35,013 bases of DNA from Flavobacterium sp. BFFFF1 (GCF_002256285.1 NZ_NKJE01000029.1:1-35013); one strand, 5' to 3'; counted from the stretch's first letter, positions 15,385-26,310 are shown. A program made the numbers and translations. The notes: generated by a model not told the origin, from the sequence alone.

Positions 15385-17618
15385 ATCGAAATCAGTTCTT
15401 CCTTGTTTTTTATGTTGCTTACTTTCTTCAATTTAAAAACGACTGTTCCCGTTTTTCCGTCTACTGTTTTCCTGAAATCGGCTGCATTCAGCACGAAGGA
15501 ATTGTCGTCTGCATCGAATGCCATCAGTGTATTTTGGGAAGTTGGGCTGTAGGCAAAACGCGACGGACTGTATCCATAATTTCCGTCATAGCGAAGAATC
15601 CCATTGATGCGGCTGTCGACGAGGTAAATAAACAATGGCTTTACGGTTCTGCCGCGTTCGTCCTCGTAGACAGCATCGACGTAAAGTGGTGATGACAGCC
15701 GGCTGATCTGGTCACAATTGAAAATTCCCAATTGCGAAATGTTCATCGAACGTACTAATGATGCTGCGTTTTCATTGGCGAGTTGTTGCATATTCAGGCT
15801 TTGGCGGTAGCGGATGTTGGCCTGTTTGTATTCATAGTCTGCGTCAATGGACTTGTAGCGCTGCAACATGGCTTCCTTATTGTCATCGAAAAAACGCAGC
15901 CATTCTATGGCGGTCATGGCCTGTTCGTCAGCTGTCATATAAGGTCTACTATGTTCATAAAAGCAAAGATTTTGGATATTTGCGGTATACGTAATTTTAG
16001 GCTGCGTGATTTTCTTTTCTATGGAAGCAATAAGATTCGTGAATTCAGCATTCTTTTTGAGCAGCATGTTTCTAAGTTGCGTGAGTTTGGTGACTTTTGA
16101 TTTTTGGATGCCGGCACCTTTGTTCATTTCGCTGGCAATACGCGGATAGCTGTATTTCGTTGCTGTTGCGTGAGTCATTTTAAGATTTTGGATCAGTTGC
16201 TGGGAAATGTTGTCTTTCAGTTCAATGCCAAAATGTTTTTTATCCATGACCCAAATCCTGCAGGAATCCCACTTTTTATCAAATACTTCAGGCGCTACAG
16301 CCTGGGCGTCCTGTGCGTCGTAAATCCAGGTGACATCGTCAAAATTTATGGTTTGGATGTTGTATTTGGTATCATAGTTGATTTTGAATTTCAGTTCATT
16401 TCCGTCTTCCGAGATTTTTACCGGTTGGTAGGAAGCGGAGATGCTTTTGATCTGGCTGTCGATTTGTGACACCTTGCTTTCATTCTTTGCTATCGATTTT
16501 TTCAGGGAAGCGATTTTGGCTTTTCCTTCAATAATGTGGAATTTGTTTTTCACATTAAAGATCGAGTCCGACTTTTCCTGCGCCCTCGCGAATTGCAGGT
16601 TGCTCTGTTTCAATTCTTCGAGGTATTCTGCGTATAGGGAAGTGGTCGACGCTGCCAGTTCGCGGCCTTTCTCAATCACCCGTTTGACTCTTGCGCCATT
16701 GTCAATGCGGCTGCAGATGCCTTTGTCCTCACCATAATAATAGGAGTATGCGGTATCGACTCTAATGAATGCAGTCGCGGTTTGTAATGGCAGCTGTGGC
16801 GTAATTTTTGACAATTCAGTCCATTTATTGGTGATGGTATCGTAGTTGTAGAAATTTAATCCCGGAACCTCCTGTGTCATTGCAAAATCAACTGTGATCT
16901 GAGTGCCTTCCCGGAGGTAAATGGACTTACCGTTTTGATTGGCGAGAATCTTGTACATGCCTGCCGAGTTAAAGTGCGTATTTTCGCCATGTTGCGGATA
17001 ATCCATCGGAATGTTCCCTAGGATAAAATCGATGGGATCGCGGTATTCCACATAACGCACATCGATGTTTCCACTGATCGGTTTTCCGTCCTCATCAACA
17101 AATGCATTGGCGGGAATGTGAATTTCTGAGCCGGATTTGTACGTCAGTGTCTCGGCTTTCGCGGCATTAATATGGTAGACATCTTCTTTAAGCCTGAGTC
17201 CCCCGATGTGATTTGCTTGCTTGAATTCAGGCGAAATGAATACCGTCACCCTCCGGTTTTCAGACTTTCCACTGTCGTCGTCGTTGGTTGTGACGGGCTC
17301 TGTGTATGCCTTTCCGGAAATGCTGATCTGTTCTTTACGGAAACCTTTCGACTGAAGGAAGCCAGAGATGGCTTTTGCGCGGTTCAGCGACAATACCTTG
17401 TTGTATTCAAGGCTTCCCATGTCATCAGTATGGCCAACGACCTTGACCTGACAGGACTCCGGTGGACAGGGCAACTTCTGTAATTCCTGTTGAATCGAGG
17501 CGGCATCGGAAGTTGATAATGTAAAGGAATCACTGTCGAAGTGGACTTTGAATTCGATGTTTTGTGCGTACCCCGACAGTCCGATGGCGAAGCAAATAAG
17601 CAAAATGATTTTTTTCAT
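15378..17618 (-). CDS. Outer-membrane-associated protein with N-terminal OmpA-like domain
   Basis: The start at 17618 gives a signal peptide (MKKIILLICFAIGLSGYAQ); the frame extends 13 codons further upstream without one. The protein has 746 residues. An OmpA-C-like domain spans about 21-128, with GHTDDMG (Asp65) and LNRAKAI (Arg80), the residues that bind diaminopimelate in peptidoglycan, and ENRRV near 120. Next is a strand-rich region with EIHIPANAFVDEDGKPISG (166-183), a pattern shared by other Bacteroidetes surface proteins. A long coiled coil runs at about 312-395 and a second helical stretch near 520. OmpA-like domains are usually C-terminal, so this order is unusual. It lies 104 bases downstream of the DUF4249 gene and probably shares its transcript. 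Confidence 0.8.
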   Translation of the reverse strand: MKKIILLICFAIGLSGYAQNIEFKVHFDSDSFTLSTSDAASIQQELQKLPCPPESCQVKVVGHTDDMGSLEYNKVLSLNRAKAISGFLQSKGFRKEQISISGKAYTEPVTTNDDDSGKSENRRVTVFISPEFKQANHIGGLRLKEDVYHINAAKAETLTYKSGSEIHIPANAFVDEDGKPISGNIDVRYVEYRDPIDFILGNIPMDYPQHGENTHFNSAGMYKILANQNGKSIYLREGTQITVDFAMTQEVPGLNFYNYDTITNKWTELSKITPQLPLQTATAFIRVDTAYSYYYGEDKGICSRIDNGARVKRVIEKGRELAASTTSLYAEYLEELKQSNLQFARAQEKSDSIFNVKNKFHIIEGKAKIASLKKSIAKNESKVSQIDSQIKSISASYQPVKISEDGNELKFKINYDTKYNIQTINFDDVTWIYDAQDAQAVAPEVFDKKWDSCRIWVMDKKHFGIELKDNISQQLIQNLKMTHATATKYSYPRIASEMNKGAGIQKSKVTKLTQLRNMLLKKNAEFTNLIASIEKKITQPKITYTANIQNLCFYEHSRPYMTADEQAMTAIEWLRFFDDNKEAMLQRYKSIDADYEYKQANIRYRQSLNMQQLANENAASLVRSMNISQLGIFNCDQISRLSSPLYVDAVYEDERGRTVKPLFIYLVDSRINGILRYDGNYGYSPSRFAYSPTSQNTLMAFDADDNSFVLNAADFRKTVDGKTGTVVFKLKKVSNIKNKEELISMF

Positions 17619-17722
17619 GACGGCAAAATGGTTAAATGTTTTGACAACTATTAACACAGATGCGCCTATGATCCAAATTGGTTGTAACCAGAAAAAAATA
17701 TTCTGCTTTAAACGGATGTTGG

Positions 17723-18550
17723 TTATTGTACTACATAATTTTGGGTAGTAACTTCAGATATATTGAAATACCCTAAACTGTAATTATTTTCGTCTGTAGT
17801 ATTGACAATATTTCCCCTGACGGTTGCCGGCGGCGATTGAAACGGACTGCCATTGCCGCTGTTTCCCGCGATGCTGATCAGTTTGTTCATGTAATCATAG
17901 TACCGCTGCGAAATACCGTAAATACTCATGTCGAGGTTATCGCCCGCTTTAATATCTTCGTTGATGTATAGTGCAAAAGTCTCGTTGCCCTGGTCAAATT
18001 CATCATCAGCTGCTTCATAGGTCGGGAAAACGTCAAAATTTGCCTTGTACCGGTAGAGGTAATAATTCACTAAAGCGGGGTCGTCCTGATAAAATGCCTT
18101 TATTTCATAATATTCGCCGTTAAAGCCATCGTTGGTCTTTTGTTCAATTCGTTGAATTTCCGGAGCGGGAATCATTTTCTCCCTTGCAAAATAGGTTTGG
18201 CCATTGGCCATTACGGTCAGTTCATAATTTGCGTTCAGGATGGGAATGAACTGGCTGCAGGTATATTCGCCCGTGCCCGGAGTTTCGATAAAGTCAAATC
18301 GGGCACCGTTGTCTGTGTTGATTACAAAAACGGTTGCGTTGGAAACTTTTGGGACGATGCTGTCGAAATAGCCGGTCGTGGTGGTAAGGTATATCGTTTG
18401 TTCATTGCCCGCAGTACCTTTCTTCCATTGGATTGAAGCGTCGATTACGAGTCGGGGTGCAGCAGTGTCAAGGTTTACGTCAACAACTTCTTCGCAGCTG
18501 CTAAAGGAAAGTGCTATAAGGCCTAATATAATTGGAAGTATCTTTTTCAT
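17723..18550 (-). CDS. DUF4249 lipoprotein
   Basis: This 275-residue protein starts with a lipoprotein signal (MKKILPIILGLIALSFSSC, lipobox FSSC) followed by EEVVDVNLDTAAPRLVIDASI, the typical DUF4249 opening. Further family signs are the VFVINTDNGARFDF strand, GTGEYTC, and YELTVMANGQTYFA. DUF4249 proteins are Bacteroidetes lipoproteins normally encoded directly after a TonB-dependent receptor, as here, with five bases between the genes. By analogy with SusD-like partners it may cap or assist the receptor, but no ligand is established. It ends ISEVTTQNYVVQ, without a sorting domain. Confidence 0.85.
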   Translation of the reverse strand: MKKILPIILGLIALSFSSCEEVVDVNLDTAAPRLVIDASIQWKKGTAGNEQTIYLTTTTGYFDSIVPKVSNATVFVINTDNGARFDFIETPGTGEYTCSQFIPILNANYELTVMANGQTYFAREKMIPAPEIQRIEQKTNDGFNGEYYEIKAFYQDDPALVNYYLYRYKANFDVFPTYEAADDEFDQGNETFALYINEDIKAGDNLDMSIYGISQRYYDYMNKLISIAGNSGNGSPFQSPPATVRGNIVNTTDENNYSLGYFNISEVTTQNYVVQ

Positions 18551-18555
18551 GTCGC

Positions 18556-20931
18556 TTAAAATTTAAAGTTATAACTCACCGCTGGAACCATCCCGAATAT
18601 GGAGAACCGTACGGCCTCATTGGCGCCGGTGTCCTGATTTTGCCGGAAATTTATGGAAGCCGCATTTTGTCTATTGTATAGGTTGTAAATGCTGAAAACC
18701 CATTCCGACTGCCAGCCTTTTTTCTTATCGGGTTTAGGAGTATAAGTGGCAGCAACATCAAGGTGGTGGTATGCAGGCAGCCTCGCGTCGTTCCTGGCGC
18801 CGTAGCTTGGAACCGTAATACCCTGGTACTGGTATTGGCCATTTGGATAGGTTACAGGCTGTCCGCTTTGCAGTGCGAAATTCGCGCCCAATTCCCATTT
18901 CTTTGAAAGCGAATAGGCAGCGGTCACGGCGACATTGTGGCGTTTGTCATAGGCAGACTTATACCAGTTGCCATAGTTGATGCCGATTTCTTCTGCTGTG
19001 CGCCCCGGGGTGCGTTGCTCAGAAGTGGAGAGCGTGTAGGAAATCCACCCTGTCAGTGTGCCGGTATTTTTACGAAGCATAAATTCGAGTCCATGGGAAC
19101 GCATTTCGCCATTCAGGATAATCTGTTCCAGTGCATCATTTGCAATCAGGTCGGCGCCGTCAATATAGTCAATGCGGTTCTTCACTTTTTTGTAAAAAAT
19201 TTCTGTTTCTATAGAGTAATCGTCATTGTGGAAGTTTCTGAAATATCCCATTGCGACCTGATCGGCAATCTGCGGTTTGATGAACTTATCGCTTGGCGTC
19301 CAGACATCCAGTGGTGTCGGCGACGACGTGTTGGAGATCAGCTGTAGGTACTGCGCCATACGGTTATAACTCAGCTTCACGGATTGGTTTTCATTGAGGG
19401 TATAAGACGCAGCGAAACGCGGTTCCGGATTGTTGAACGATGCGATAACAGCATTGCTTCCATAGTGTGTGGAACTGATCGGGACACCTTTTTCGTAAAT
19501 TTTTAGTTCGTCATTATAAGTCACCGCCTGATTATTCGTATAGTTGTTGACTTCCGAACTTCCCAATCGGTAAAACAAGCTGTAACGCAATCCATACATT
19601 AAGGAGAGTTTTTTCGACAGTTTATGTTCGGCTTCGATATATGCCGCAGGCTCAAATGCATATTTACGGTCGAGTTGACGGTAGTTAATAGCAGACGCTA
19701 TAGTCGTTGGATTTATTGTTCCCGGATTAAAGTCGTAATAGATGCCATTGATCCCATAATTGAGTTTTATTTTTTCGGAAATGTAGTTCTTAAAATCATA
19801 TTTGATGTTGTAATTCTTAATGCCGGAATCATACTTAAATCCGACGAAATCAAGCTGTAATCCGTAGTAGTAATCACTGTAAATTAAAGAAAAGTTTGAA
19901 AACAGCTTGTCTGAATACAAGTGGTTCCACCGCAGGTTTACGGTGGCATTGCCATACGTATTTACAAAACTGCCACTGAGTTTAAAAACATCGCGGCCGA
20001 AATATCCAGACAAATACAGGTTGTTGTTGCTGTTTAATTTGTAATTGAGTTTGGTATTGAGGTCATAAAAGTAAGCGAGATTCTTATTGTCGGTCAGTTT
20101 TAGGAAAAGGTGTGCATACGATGCCCTTCCACCAATAAGGAACGAACCTTTGTCTTTCACCAGGGGCCCTTCGGCGAGAATCCGGCTTGAAATTAACCCA
20201 ATACCACCGTTCATGTGAAAATCTTTGGAGTTGCCGTCTTTTTGGTAAATGTCCAGCACTGAAGATGCTCTTCCTCCGAAACGCGACGGAATGCCGCCTT
20301 TGTACAGCTTCAGGTCTTTAATCGCATCGGGATTGAAGACGGAAAAAAAGCCAAATACGTGGGATGAATTGAAAATCGTAGCCTCGTCAAGCAGGATCAG
20401 GTTCTGGTCAGCGCCACCACCCCGTACATTAAAACCTGATGCACCTTCGCCCGCATTGGTTACGCCCGGCAATAGCAATATTGATTTCAGCACATCCACT
20501 TCACCCAAAATGACCGGCATTTTTTTAATGGTTTCAATGGAGAGTTTATTGACGCTCATTTCCGGCTTGCGGATGTTGGATCTTGTTTTTTCGGTAATGA
20601 CAACTTCCTGCAGTGCCTCAAAATTTTCGGATAGGAAATAGTTTTTTTTAATATTTTGATTCAGGTCGATGGATTCACTGACTGTCCCAAATCCTACATA
20701 GCTGACTACAACCTCGTAATTTCCTTTGGGTAAAGTCAGCGAGTAAAAACCATACTCATTGGTCGCTGCCCCGACGCCAAGTTGCGGAATGTAAACATTG
20801 ACACCGATGAGTGTTTCATTGCTTTTTGCGTCTGAAACGGTGCCTGAAAGGGTGTATCTTTCCTGAGCGAATGACACATTGATGAACAGTAAGGCAAGAA
20901 TTAAAATGGAATGCGGGTATTTGATTTGCAT
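18556..20931 (-). CDS. TonB-dependent outer-membrane receptor
   Basis: The 791-residue protein has a signal peptide (about 1-22, ending SFAQ). It is followed by a carboxypeptidase-regulatory-like domain (about 25-110: LSGTVSDAKSNETLIGVNVYI, GFYSLTLPKGNYEVVVSYVGF) and a plug domain (about 120-235) with LKSILLLPGVTNAGEGASGFNVRGGGADQNLILLD. A large beta-barrel fills the rest and ends with the aromatic VSYNFKF. It takes up an unknown ligand with TonB/ExbBD energy. It is the first gene of a probable unit with DUF4249 and the OmpA-like gene. No regulator or degradative enzyme beside it points to the substrate. Confidence 0.92.
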   Translation of the reverse strand: MQIKYPHSILILALLFINVSFAQERYTLSGTVSDAKSNETLIGVNVYIPQLGVGAATNEYGFYSLTLPKGNYEVVVSYVGFGTVSESIDLNQNIKKNYFLSENFEALQEVVITEKTRSNIRKPEMSVNKLSIETIKKMPVILGEVDVLKSILLLPGVTNAGEGASGFNVRGGGADQNLILLDEATIFNSSHVFGFFSVFNPDAIKDLKLYKGGIPSRFGGRASSVLDIYQKDGNSKDFHMNGGIGLISSRILAEGPLVKDKGSFLIGGRASYAHLFLKLTDNKNLAYFYDLNTKLNYKLNSNNNLYLSGYFGRDVFKLSGSFVNTYGNATVNLRWNHLYSDKLFSNFSLIYSDYYYGLQLDFVGFKYDSGIKNYNIKYDFKNYISEKIKLNYGINGIYYDFNPGTINPTTIASAINYRQLDRKYAFEPAAYIEAEHKLSKKLSLMYGLRYSLFYRLGSSEVNNYTNNQAVTYNDELKIYEKGVPISSTHYGSNAVIASFNNPEPRFAASYTLNENQSVKLSYNRMAQYLQLISNTSSPTPLDVWTPSDKFIKPQIADQVAMGYFRNFHNDDYSIETEIFYKKVKNRIDYIDGADLIANDALEQIILNGEMRSHGLEFMLRKNTGTLTGWISYTLSTSEQRTPGRTAEEIGINYGNWYKSAYDKRHNVAVTAAYSLSKKWELGANFALQSGQPVTYPNGQYQYQGITVPSYGARNDARLPAYHHLDVAATYTPKPDKKKGWQSEWVFSIYNLYNRQNAASINFRQNQDTGANEAVRFSIFGMVPAVSYNFKF

Positions 20932-21026
20932 GGATGAGGTTTGATTGTTGATTGAACCTTTAGACGGAGCAATCCCTGAATTGTTACAGAGGATTACGTA
21001 CTAAAATTTTCAAAAATGGATTGATA

Positions 21027-21051
21027 CAAAAAAGCGGCCCGAAAGCCGCTT
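21027..21051 (-). terminator. Rho-independent terminator of the isocitrate dehydrogenase gene
   Basis: On the minus strand a 7-bp stem AAGCGGC / GCCGCTT with loop TTTCGG is followed by a T run. It starts just six bases past the stop codon. Confidence 0.85.
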
Positions 21052-21056
21052 GTTAA

Positions 21057-23333
<2,277 letters not shown>

Positions 23334-23440
23334 TTAGAGATGATTTCGCCACCGAAAACGTTATAATTGCGGATTTGGCAATAGGGGTTTTAAAAAATGT
23401 GTTATTCGTAAAATAGGGGTCGAAATTTAATTTCTGCGCA

Positions 23441-23471
23441 AAAAAAATCCCGTTCTGTTGAGAACGGGATT
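23441..23471 (-). terminator. Rho-independent terminator of rplS
   Basis: On the minus strand an 11-bp perfect stem AATCCCGTTCT / AGAACGGGATT with loop CAAC is followed by a T run. It lies just past the rplS stop. Confidence 0.9.
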
Positions 23472-23492
23472 GCTTTAGGACGGCAATAAAAA

Positions 23493-23843
23493 TTACCTTC
23501 TTTTATCTCTGATTTTCGCTTTTTTACCAGTAAGCTCTCTGAAGTAAAAAATACGGGCCCTGCGTACATGGCCTTTTTTGTTGATTTCAATTTTTTGCAA
23601 AGCTGGTAAATTCACTGGGAAAATACGCTCTACACCAACAGCACCTGACATTTTACGGATTGTAAAAGTTTCAGTGGCTCCTGAACCTCTTCTTTGGATA
23701 ACAACTCCTTTGAAGAACTGTGTTCTTGTTTTTTCACCCTCTTTAATTTCGTAGTACACTGTGATGGTATCACCTGCTCCGAAAACCGGGAAATCTTTTC
23801 TTGCTACCAATTCGTCCTGAACGAATTTCATTAAATCTGCCAT
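23493..23843 (-). CDS. rplS: 50S ribosomal protein L19
   Basis: L19 sits at the interface of the 30S and 50S subunits. The 116-residue protein is normal length, with FGAGDTITVYYEIKEGEKTRTQFFKGVVIQRRGSG, FTIRKMSGAVGVERIFPVNLPALQKIEI and VRRARIFYFRELTGKKAKI, all L19 signatures. It lies downstream of trmD in the same direction, a gene pair conserved in many bacteria (rpsP-rimM-trmD-rplS elsewhere). Here rpsP and rimM are not adjacent. A -7 box at 23919-23926 lies in the 164-base gap after trmD, so rplS probably has its own promoter with a leader of about 70 bases. Confidence 0.97.
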   Translation of the reverse strand: MADLMKFVQDELVARKDFPVFGAGDTITVYYEIKEGEKTRTQFFKGVVIQRRGSGATETFTIRKMSGAVGVERIFPVNLPALQKIEINKKGHVRRARIFYFRELTGKKAKIRDKRR

Positions 23844-23926
23844 GATAATTTTTTTAATTATGGTTTTAAATCAGAGCAACATTCACGGGAATCGTCAGAG
23901 GTTGGTCCAATGTGGGCGCAAAAGTA
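23844..23926 (-). promoter_or_regulatory. rplS promoter and leader
   Basis: TACTTTTG (minus strand, 23926-23919) matches the -7 consensus. The following leader of about 70 bases is GC-richer than its surroundings in its first half, repeats CTCTGA twice (near 23899 and 23877), and ends in TAATT-N5-AATTA before the ATG. Ribosomal protein leaders that bind their own product are known in other bacteria; I could not establish a defined fold here. Confidence 0.35.
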
Positions 23927-24007
23927 AAAATTTATTTTGAATTTTAAATGAGAAATTTTGAATTATTTCCGACCAAACATTTAAAATTTAGAATTCATAA
24001 TTTAAAA

Positions 24008-24685
24008 TTATTCGCTTAAAAGATCGGGTCGTCTGTTCTTCGTATGCTCATAAGCCTTGTCCTCGCGCCACTTTTCAATTTTTGCAGCATGCCCACTGGT
24101 CAGAACATCGGGCACTTTCCAGCCTTTGTAGTCCGCCGGTCTCGTGTAAATGGGGCCCGATAATAGATTATCCTGAAAACTGTCCGTCAAGGCTGAGGTT
24201 TCATCACTCAACACCCCTGGAATCAGTCGGATCAACGCGTCGGAAAGTACCAAAGCGCCTAACTCACCGCCACTCAAAACATAATCGCCAATCGAAATCT
24301 CTTTGGTAATAAAATGGTCGCGGACACGCTGGTCGACACCTTTATAATGTCCGCATAGAATGATGATGTTTTCCAGCATCGACATCTTATTGGCCATGCC
24401 CTGGTTGAGTGTTTCGCCATCCGGAGTCATATAAATGATTTCGTCGTAGTCGCGTTCGCTTTTCAGTTTTGTAATGCAATCGTCGATGGGCTGCACCATC
24501 ATCACCATCCCTGCACCGCCGCCAAATTGGTAATCATCAACACTTTTTTGTTTGTTCGTTGTGTAATCACGCAGGTTGTGGAAATGTACTTCGACCAGGC
24601 CCTTATCGATAGCGCGTTTCATAATGGATGCCTCAAACGGGCTCCGCAGCAATTCTGGTAATACTGTAATGATGTCGATTCTCAT
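24008..24685 (-). CDS. trmD: tRNA (guanine37-N1)-methyltransferase
   Basis: TrmD methylates G37 next to the anticodon with S-adenosylmethionine, preventing frameshifts. I choose the ATG at 24685 ([13 protein letters not shown]); an upstream ATG at 24697 adds only four residues. The 225-residue protein contains the SPOUT knot motifs: [39 protein letters not shown] and [31 protein letters not shown], with the catalytic Asp region DSFQ following. The C-terminal tRNA-binding helix domain ([18 protein letters not shown]) is intact. rplS lies 164 bases downstream. Confidence 0.96.
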   Translation of the reverse strand: MRIDIITVLPELLRSPFEASIMKRAIDKGLVEVHFHNLRDYTTNKQKSVDDYQFGGGAGMVMMVQPIDDCITKLKSERDYDEIIYMTPDGETLNQGMANKMSMLENIIILCGHYKGVDQRVRDHFITKEISIGDYVLSGGELGALVLSDALIRLIPGVLSDETSALTDSFQDNLLSGPIYTRPADYKGWKVPDVLTSGHAAKIEKWREDKAYEHTKNRRPDLLSE

Positions 24686-24702
24686 AGTTAGTTGCAAAGC
24701 GG

Positions 24703-24710
24703 CAAAGGTA
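24703..24710 (-). promoter_or_regulatory. Likely -7 box of trmD
   Basis: TACCTTTG on the minus strand matches TAnnTTTG, 18 bases before the ATG at 24685. The upstream region is occupied by a heptamer repeat, and I see no exact TTG at standard spacing. Confidence 0.4.
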
Positions 24711-24715
24711 CAAAG

Positions 24716-24736
24716 TTTAAGGTTTAAGGTTTAAGG
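24716..24736. repeat. Three tandem TTTAAGG heptamers
   Basis: Three perfect seven-base units lie between the trmD -7 box and the end of the copy 2 intergenic element. They cover the place where the trmD -33 box would be expected. Confidence 0.8.
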
Positions 24737-24854
24737 TTTTTCAGGAGCAATTTCCGGCTGTCTGCTGCTATCTTTTTATTTGCCAGTGCGAGCCTTGAAT
24801 CATGCTGTCATCAGTCGTAGCAAATAAAAAGGATATACGCGTCCATCCGGGCTA
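24737..24854 (-). repeat. Variable-hairpin intergenic element, copy 2
   Basis: Read on the minus strand, it begins TAGCCCGGATGGA (24854), continues with TATATCC and ends GCAGACAGCCGGA-AAT-TGCTCCTGAAAAA. The 3' arm is nearly the same as in copy 1. Between the arms is a 12-bp perfect stem (plus-strand positions 24772-24783 and 24820-24831) closing a 36-base loop. It lies in the gap between the divergent trmD and immunophilin genes. Confidence 0.6.
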
Positions 24855-24928
24855 GGGGCAGGTCGTTGAATTGCTTGCTCGCATTCATTTCGCCAATCCC
24901 GTAATTATCTCGTTATCTCATTAACAAA

Positions 24929-24953
24929 TTGTCTAATTGATTTCGTAATTTTG
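24929..24953 (+). promoter_or_regulatory. Possible promoter of the immunophilin gene
   Basis: TAATTTTG at 24946-24953 is a full match to the -7 consensus, 23 bases before the ATG at 24977. The nearest TTG (24929-24931) is only 14 bases upstream of it, shorter than usual. Confidence 0.45.
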
Positions 24954-24976
24954 CCATTCATTTAAAAAAACAACTT

Positions 24977-25909
24977 ATGGAAAATGGTATATATGCTAAA
25001 TTCAACACCTCGAAAGGTGCGATTTTAGTAAAACTCACTCACGATTTAACACCGGGAACCGTGGGAAATTTCGTAGCATTGGCGGAAGGCAATCTTGAAA
25101 ATTCGGCAAAACCACAAGGAACGCCTTTTTATGACGGCTTAAAATTTCACCGCGTCATTCCCGATTTTATGATCCAGGGTGGTTGCCCGCAGGGAACGGG
25201 AACAGGCGGTCCGGGTTACAAGTTCGATGATGAGTTCCACATCGACCTGCGTCATGATAAACCGGGAGTGCTTTCGATGGCTAATTCTGGTCCTGGAAGC
25301 AATGGATCGCAATTTTTCATCACGCACATCGCAACACCATGGCTGGACCAAAAACACACCGTTTTCGGAAATGTTGTGGAAGGTCAGGATGTCGTAGATG
25401 CTGTTGCACAAGGCGATACGATTGAGAATGTCGAAATTTTACGGGTCGGAGACGAAGCCCAGAAATGGAATGCTGTCGAAGCTTTCCGTGTATTCGAAGG
25501 TTCCCGCGCCAAACGCGAAGCAGCCGAACGTGAAGCATCCGAGAAAAAAATGGAAGCACTCGCTGCGGGATTTGAGAAAACAGAAAGTGGACTGCGTTAC
25601 AAAATCATCAATAAAGGCTCAGGTAAAAAGGCTGAAAACGGAAAAACCGTGGCGGTTCACTATACCGGCCAACTTGAAAACGGAAAAACTTTTGACAGTT
25701 CCTATCCGCGTAAAAAGCCAATCGAGTTTCCACTGGGGAAAGGCCATGTCATTGAAGGCTGGGATGAAGGTATCGCTTTGCTGCAGGTCGGTGACAAAGC
25801 CCGTTTTGTGATCCCTTCTCACCTGGGTTATGGTTCAGCAGGCGCAGGTGGTGTCATTCCACCCAACGCAACACTGATTTTCGATGTAGAATTAATCGAC
25901 GTGAAGTAA
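24977..25909 (+). CDS. Dual-family immunophilin: cyclophilin-FKBP fusion peptidyl-prolyl isomerase
   Basis: Two unrelated proline isomerases are joined in 310 residues. The cyclophilin domain (about 3-158) has [13 protein letters not shown] at 57-69 (Arg59, Phe64, Met65, Gln67), NGSQFFIT at 109-116 and [10 protein letters not shown] at 122-131, including Trp122 and His127. A charged helical linker (about 174-200, with [20 protein letters not shown]) leads to the FKBP domain (about 203-309). There VHYTG (Tyr229), TFDSS (Phe239, Asp240), HVIEGWDEG (Val258, Ile259, Trp262) and [11 protein letters not shown] (Tyr285) are all present, so both active sites look intact. There is no signal peptide, so it is predicted cytoplasmic. 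Single-chain fusions of this kind are known from some bacteria and protists. A terminator follows directly. Confidence 0.93.
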   Translation: MENGIYAKFNTSKGAILVKLTHDLTPGTVGNFVALAEGNLENSAKPQGTPFYDGLKFHRVIPDFMIQGGCPQGTGTGGPGYKFDDEFHIDLRHDKPGVLSMANSGPGSNGSQFFITHIATPWLDQKHTVFGNVVEGQDVVDAVAQGDTIENVEILRVGDEAQKWNAVEAFRVFEGSRAKREAAEREASEKKMEALAAGFEKTESGLRYKIINKGSGKKAENGKTVAVHYTGQLENGKTFDSSYPRKKPIEFPLGKGHVIEGWDEGIALLQVGDKARFVIPSHLGYGSAGAGGVIPPNATLIFDVELIDVK

Positions 25910-25927
25910 TCATAAAATTTTGAATCG

Positions 25928-25953
25928 AAGCGCTCTTTTTGGGCGCTTTTTTT
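25928..25953 (+). terminator. Rho-independent terminator of the immunophilin gene
   Basis: The stem AAGCGCTC / GGGCGCTT (8 bp with one G-T pair) has a TTTTT loop and is followed by a T run. Confidence 0.8.
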
Positions 25954-25977
25954 ATATTTACAGCCTAAACCAATACT

Positions 25978-26301
25978 ATGAAGACAAAAATTATCCTGTT
26001 GTCATTTGCGGCGGCACTTGTTTTATCCTGTAATGCCAATAAGGCGGCCGTCGCCGATGTGCCGCCACCGCCACCGCCACCAGTTGAAAAACCTGTTGTA
26101 GCGGCTGTGTCAGATGCTCATGCCAAAGGCCAGTCACTATACGAAAACAATTGTGCCAAATGCCACAAGCTTTTTGCCCCTGCCGATTTTTCACAGCAGG
26201 ACTGGAGGCCCATCCTGGCGCGGATGCAGAAAAAAGCAAGGCTGGACGATGCGGATATGGGTTTGATAACAAATTATATTTTTGACATCCAAAAAAACTA
26301 G
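25978..26301 (+). CDS. Monohaem cytochrome c-type lipoprotein
   Basis: This 107-residue protein has a lipoprotein signal ending LVLSC (Cys18), a hinge with seven consecutive prolines (29-35), and a small cytochrome c domain with the haem-binding CAKCH at 59-63 and a probable axial Met at 83 (ILARMQKK). LITNYIFDIQKN is the usual C-terminal helix. It is predicted to be membrane-anchored in the periplasm and to carry electrons; the partner is not evident from the neighbours (immunophilin upstream, glycogen genes downstream). It is bracketed by terminators on both sides, so it is probably a single-gene unit. Confidence 0.85.
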   Translation: MKTKIILLSFAAALVLSCNANKAAVADVPPPPPPPVEKPVVAAVSDAHAKGQSLYENNCAKCHKLFAPADFSQQDWRPILARMQKKARLDDADMGLITNYIFDIQKN

Positions 26302-26310
26302 TGTAAAGTA

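Noticed and set aside
23402..23590. Short minus-strand frame across the rplS terminator
   Set aside because: It crosses the terminator hairpin and overlaps the rplS end in another frame; nothing supports translation.
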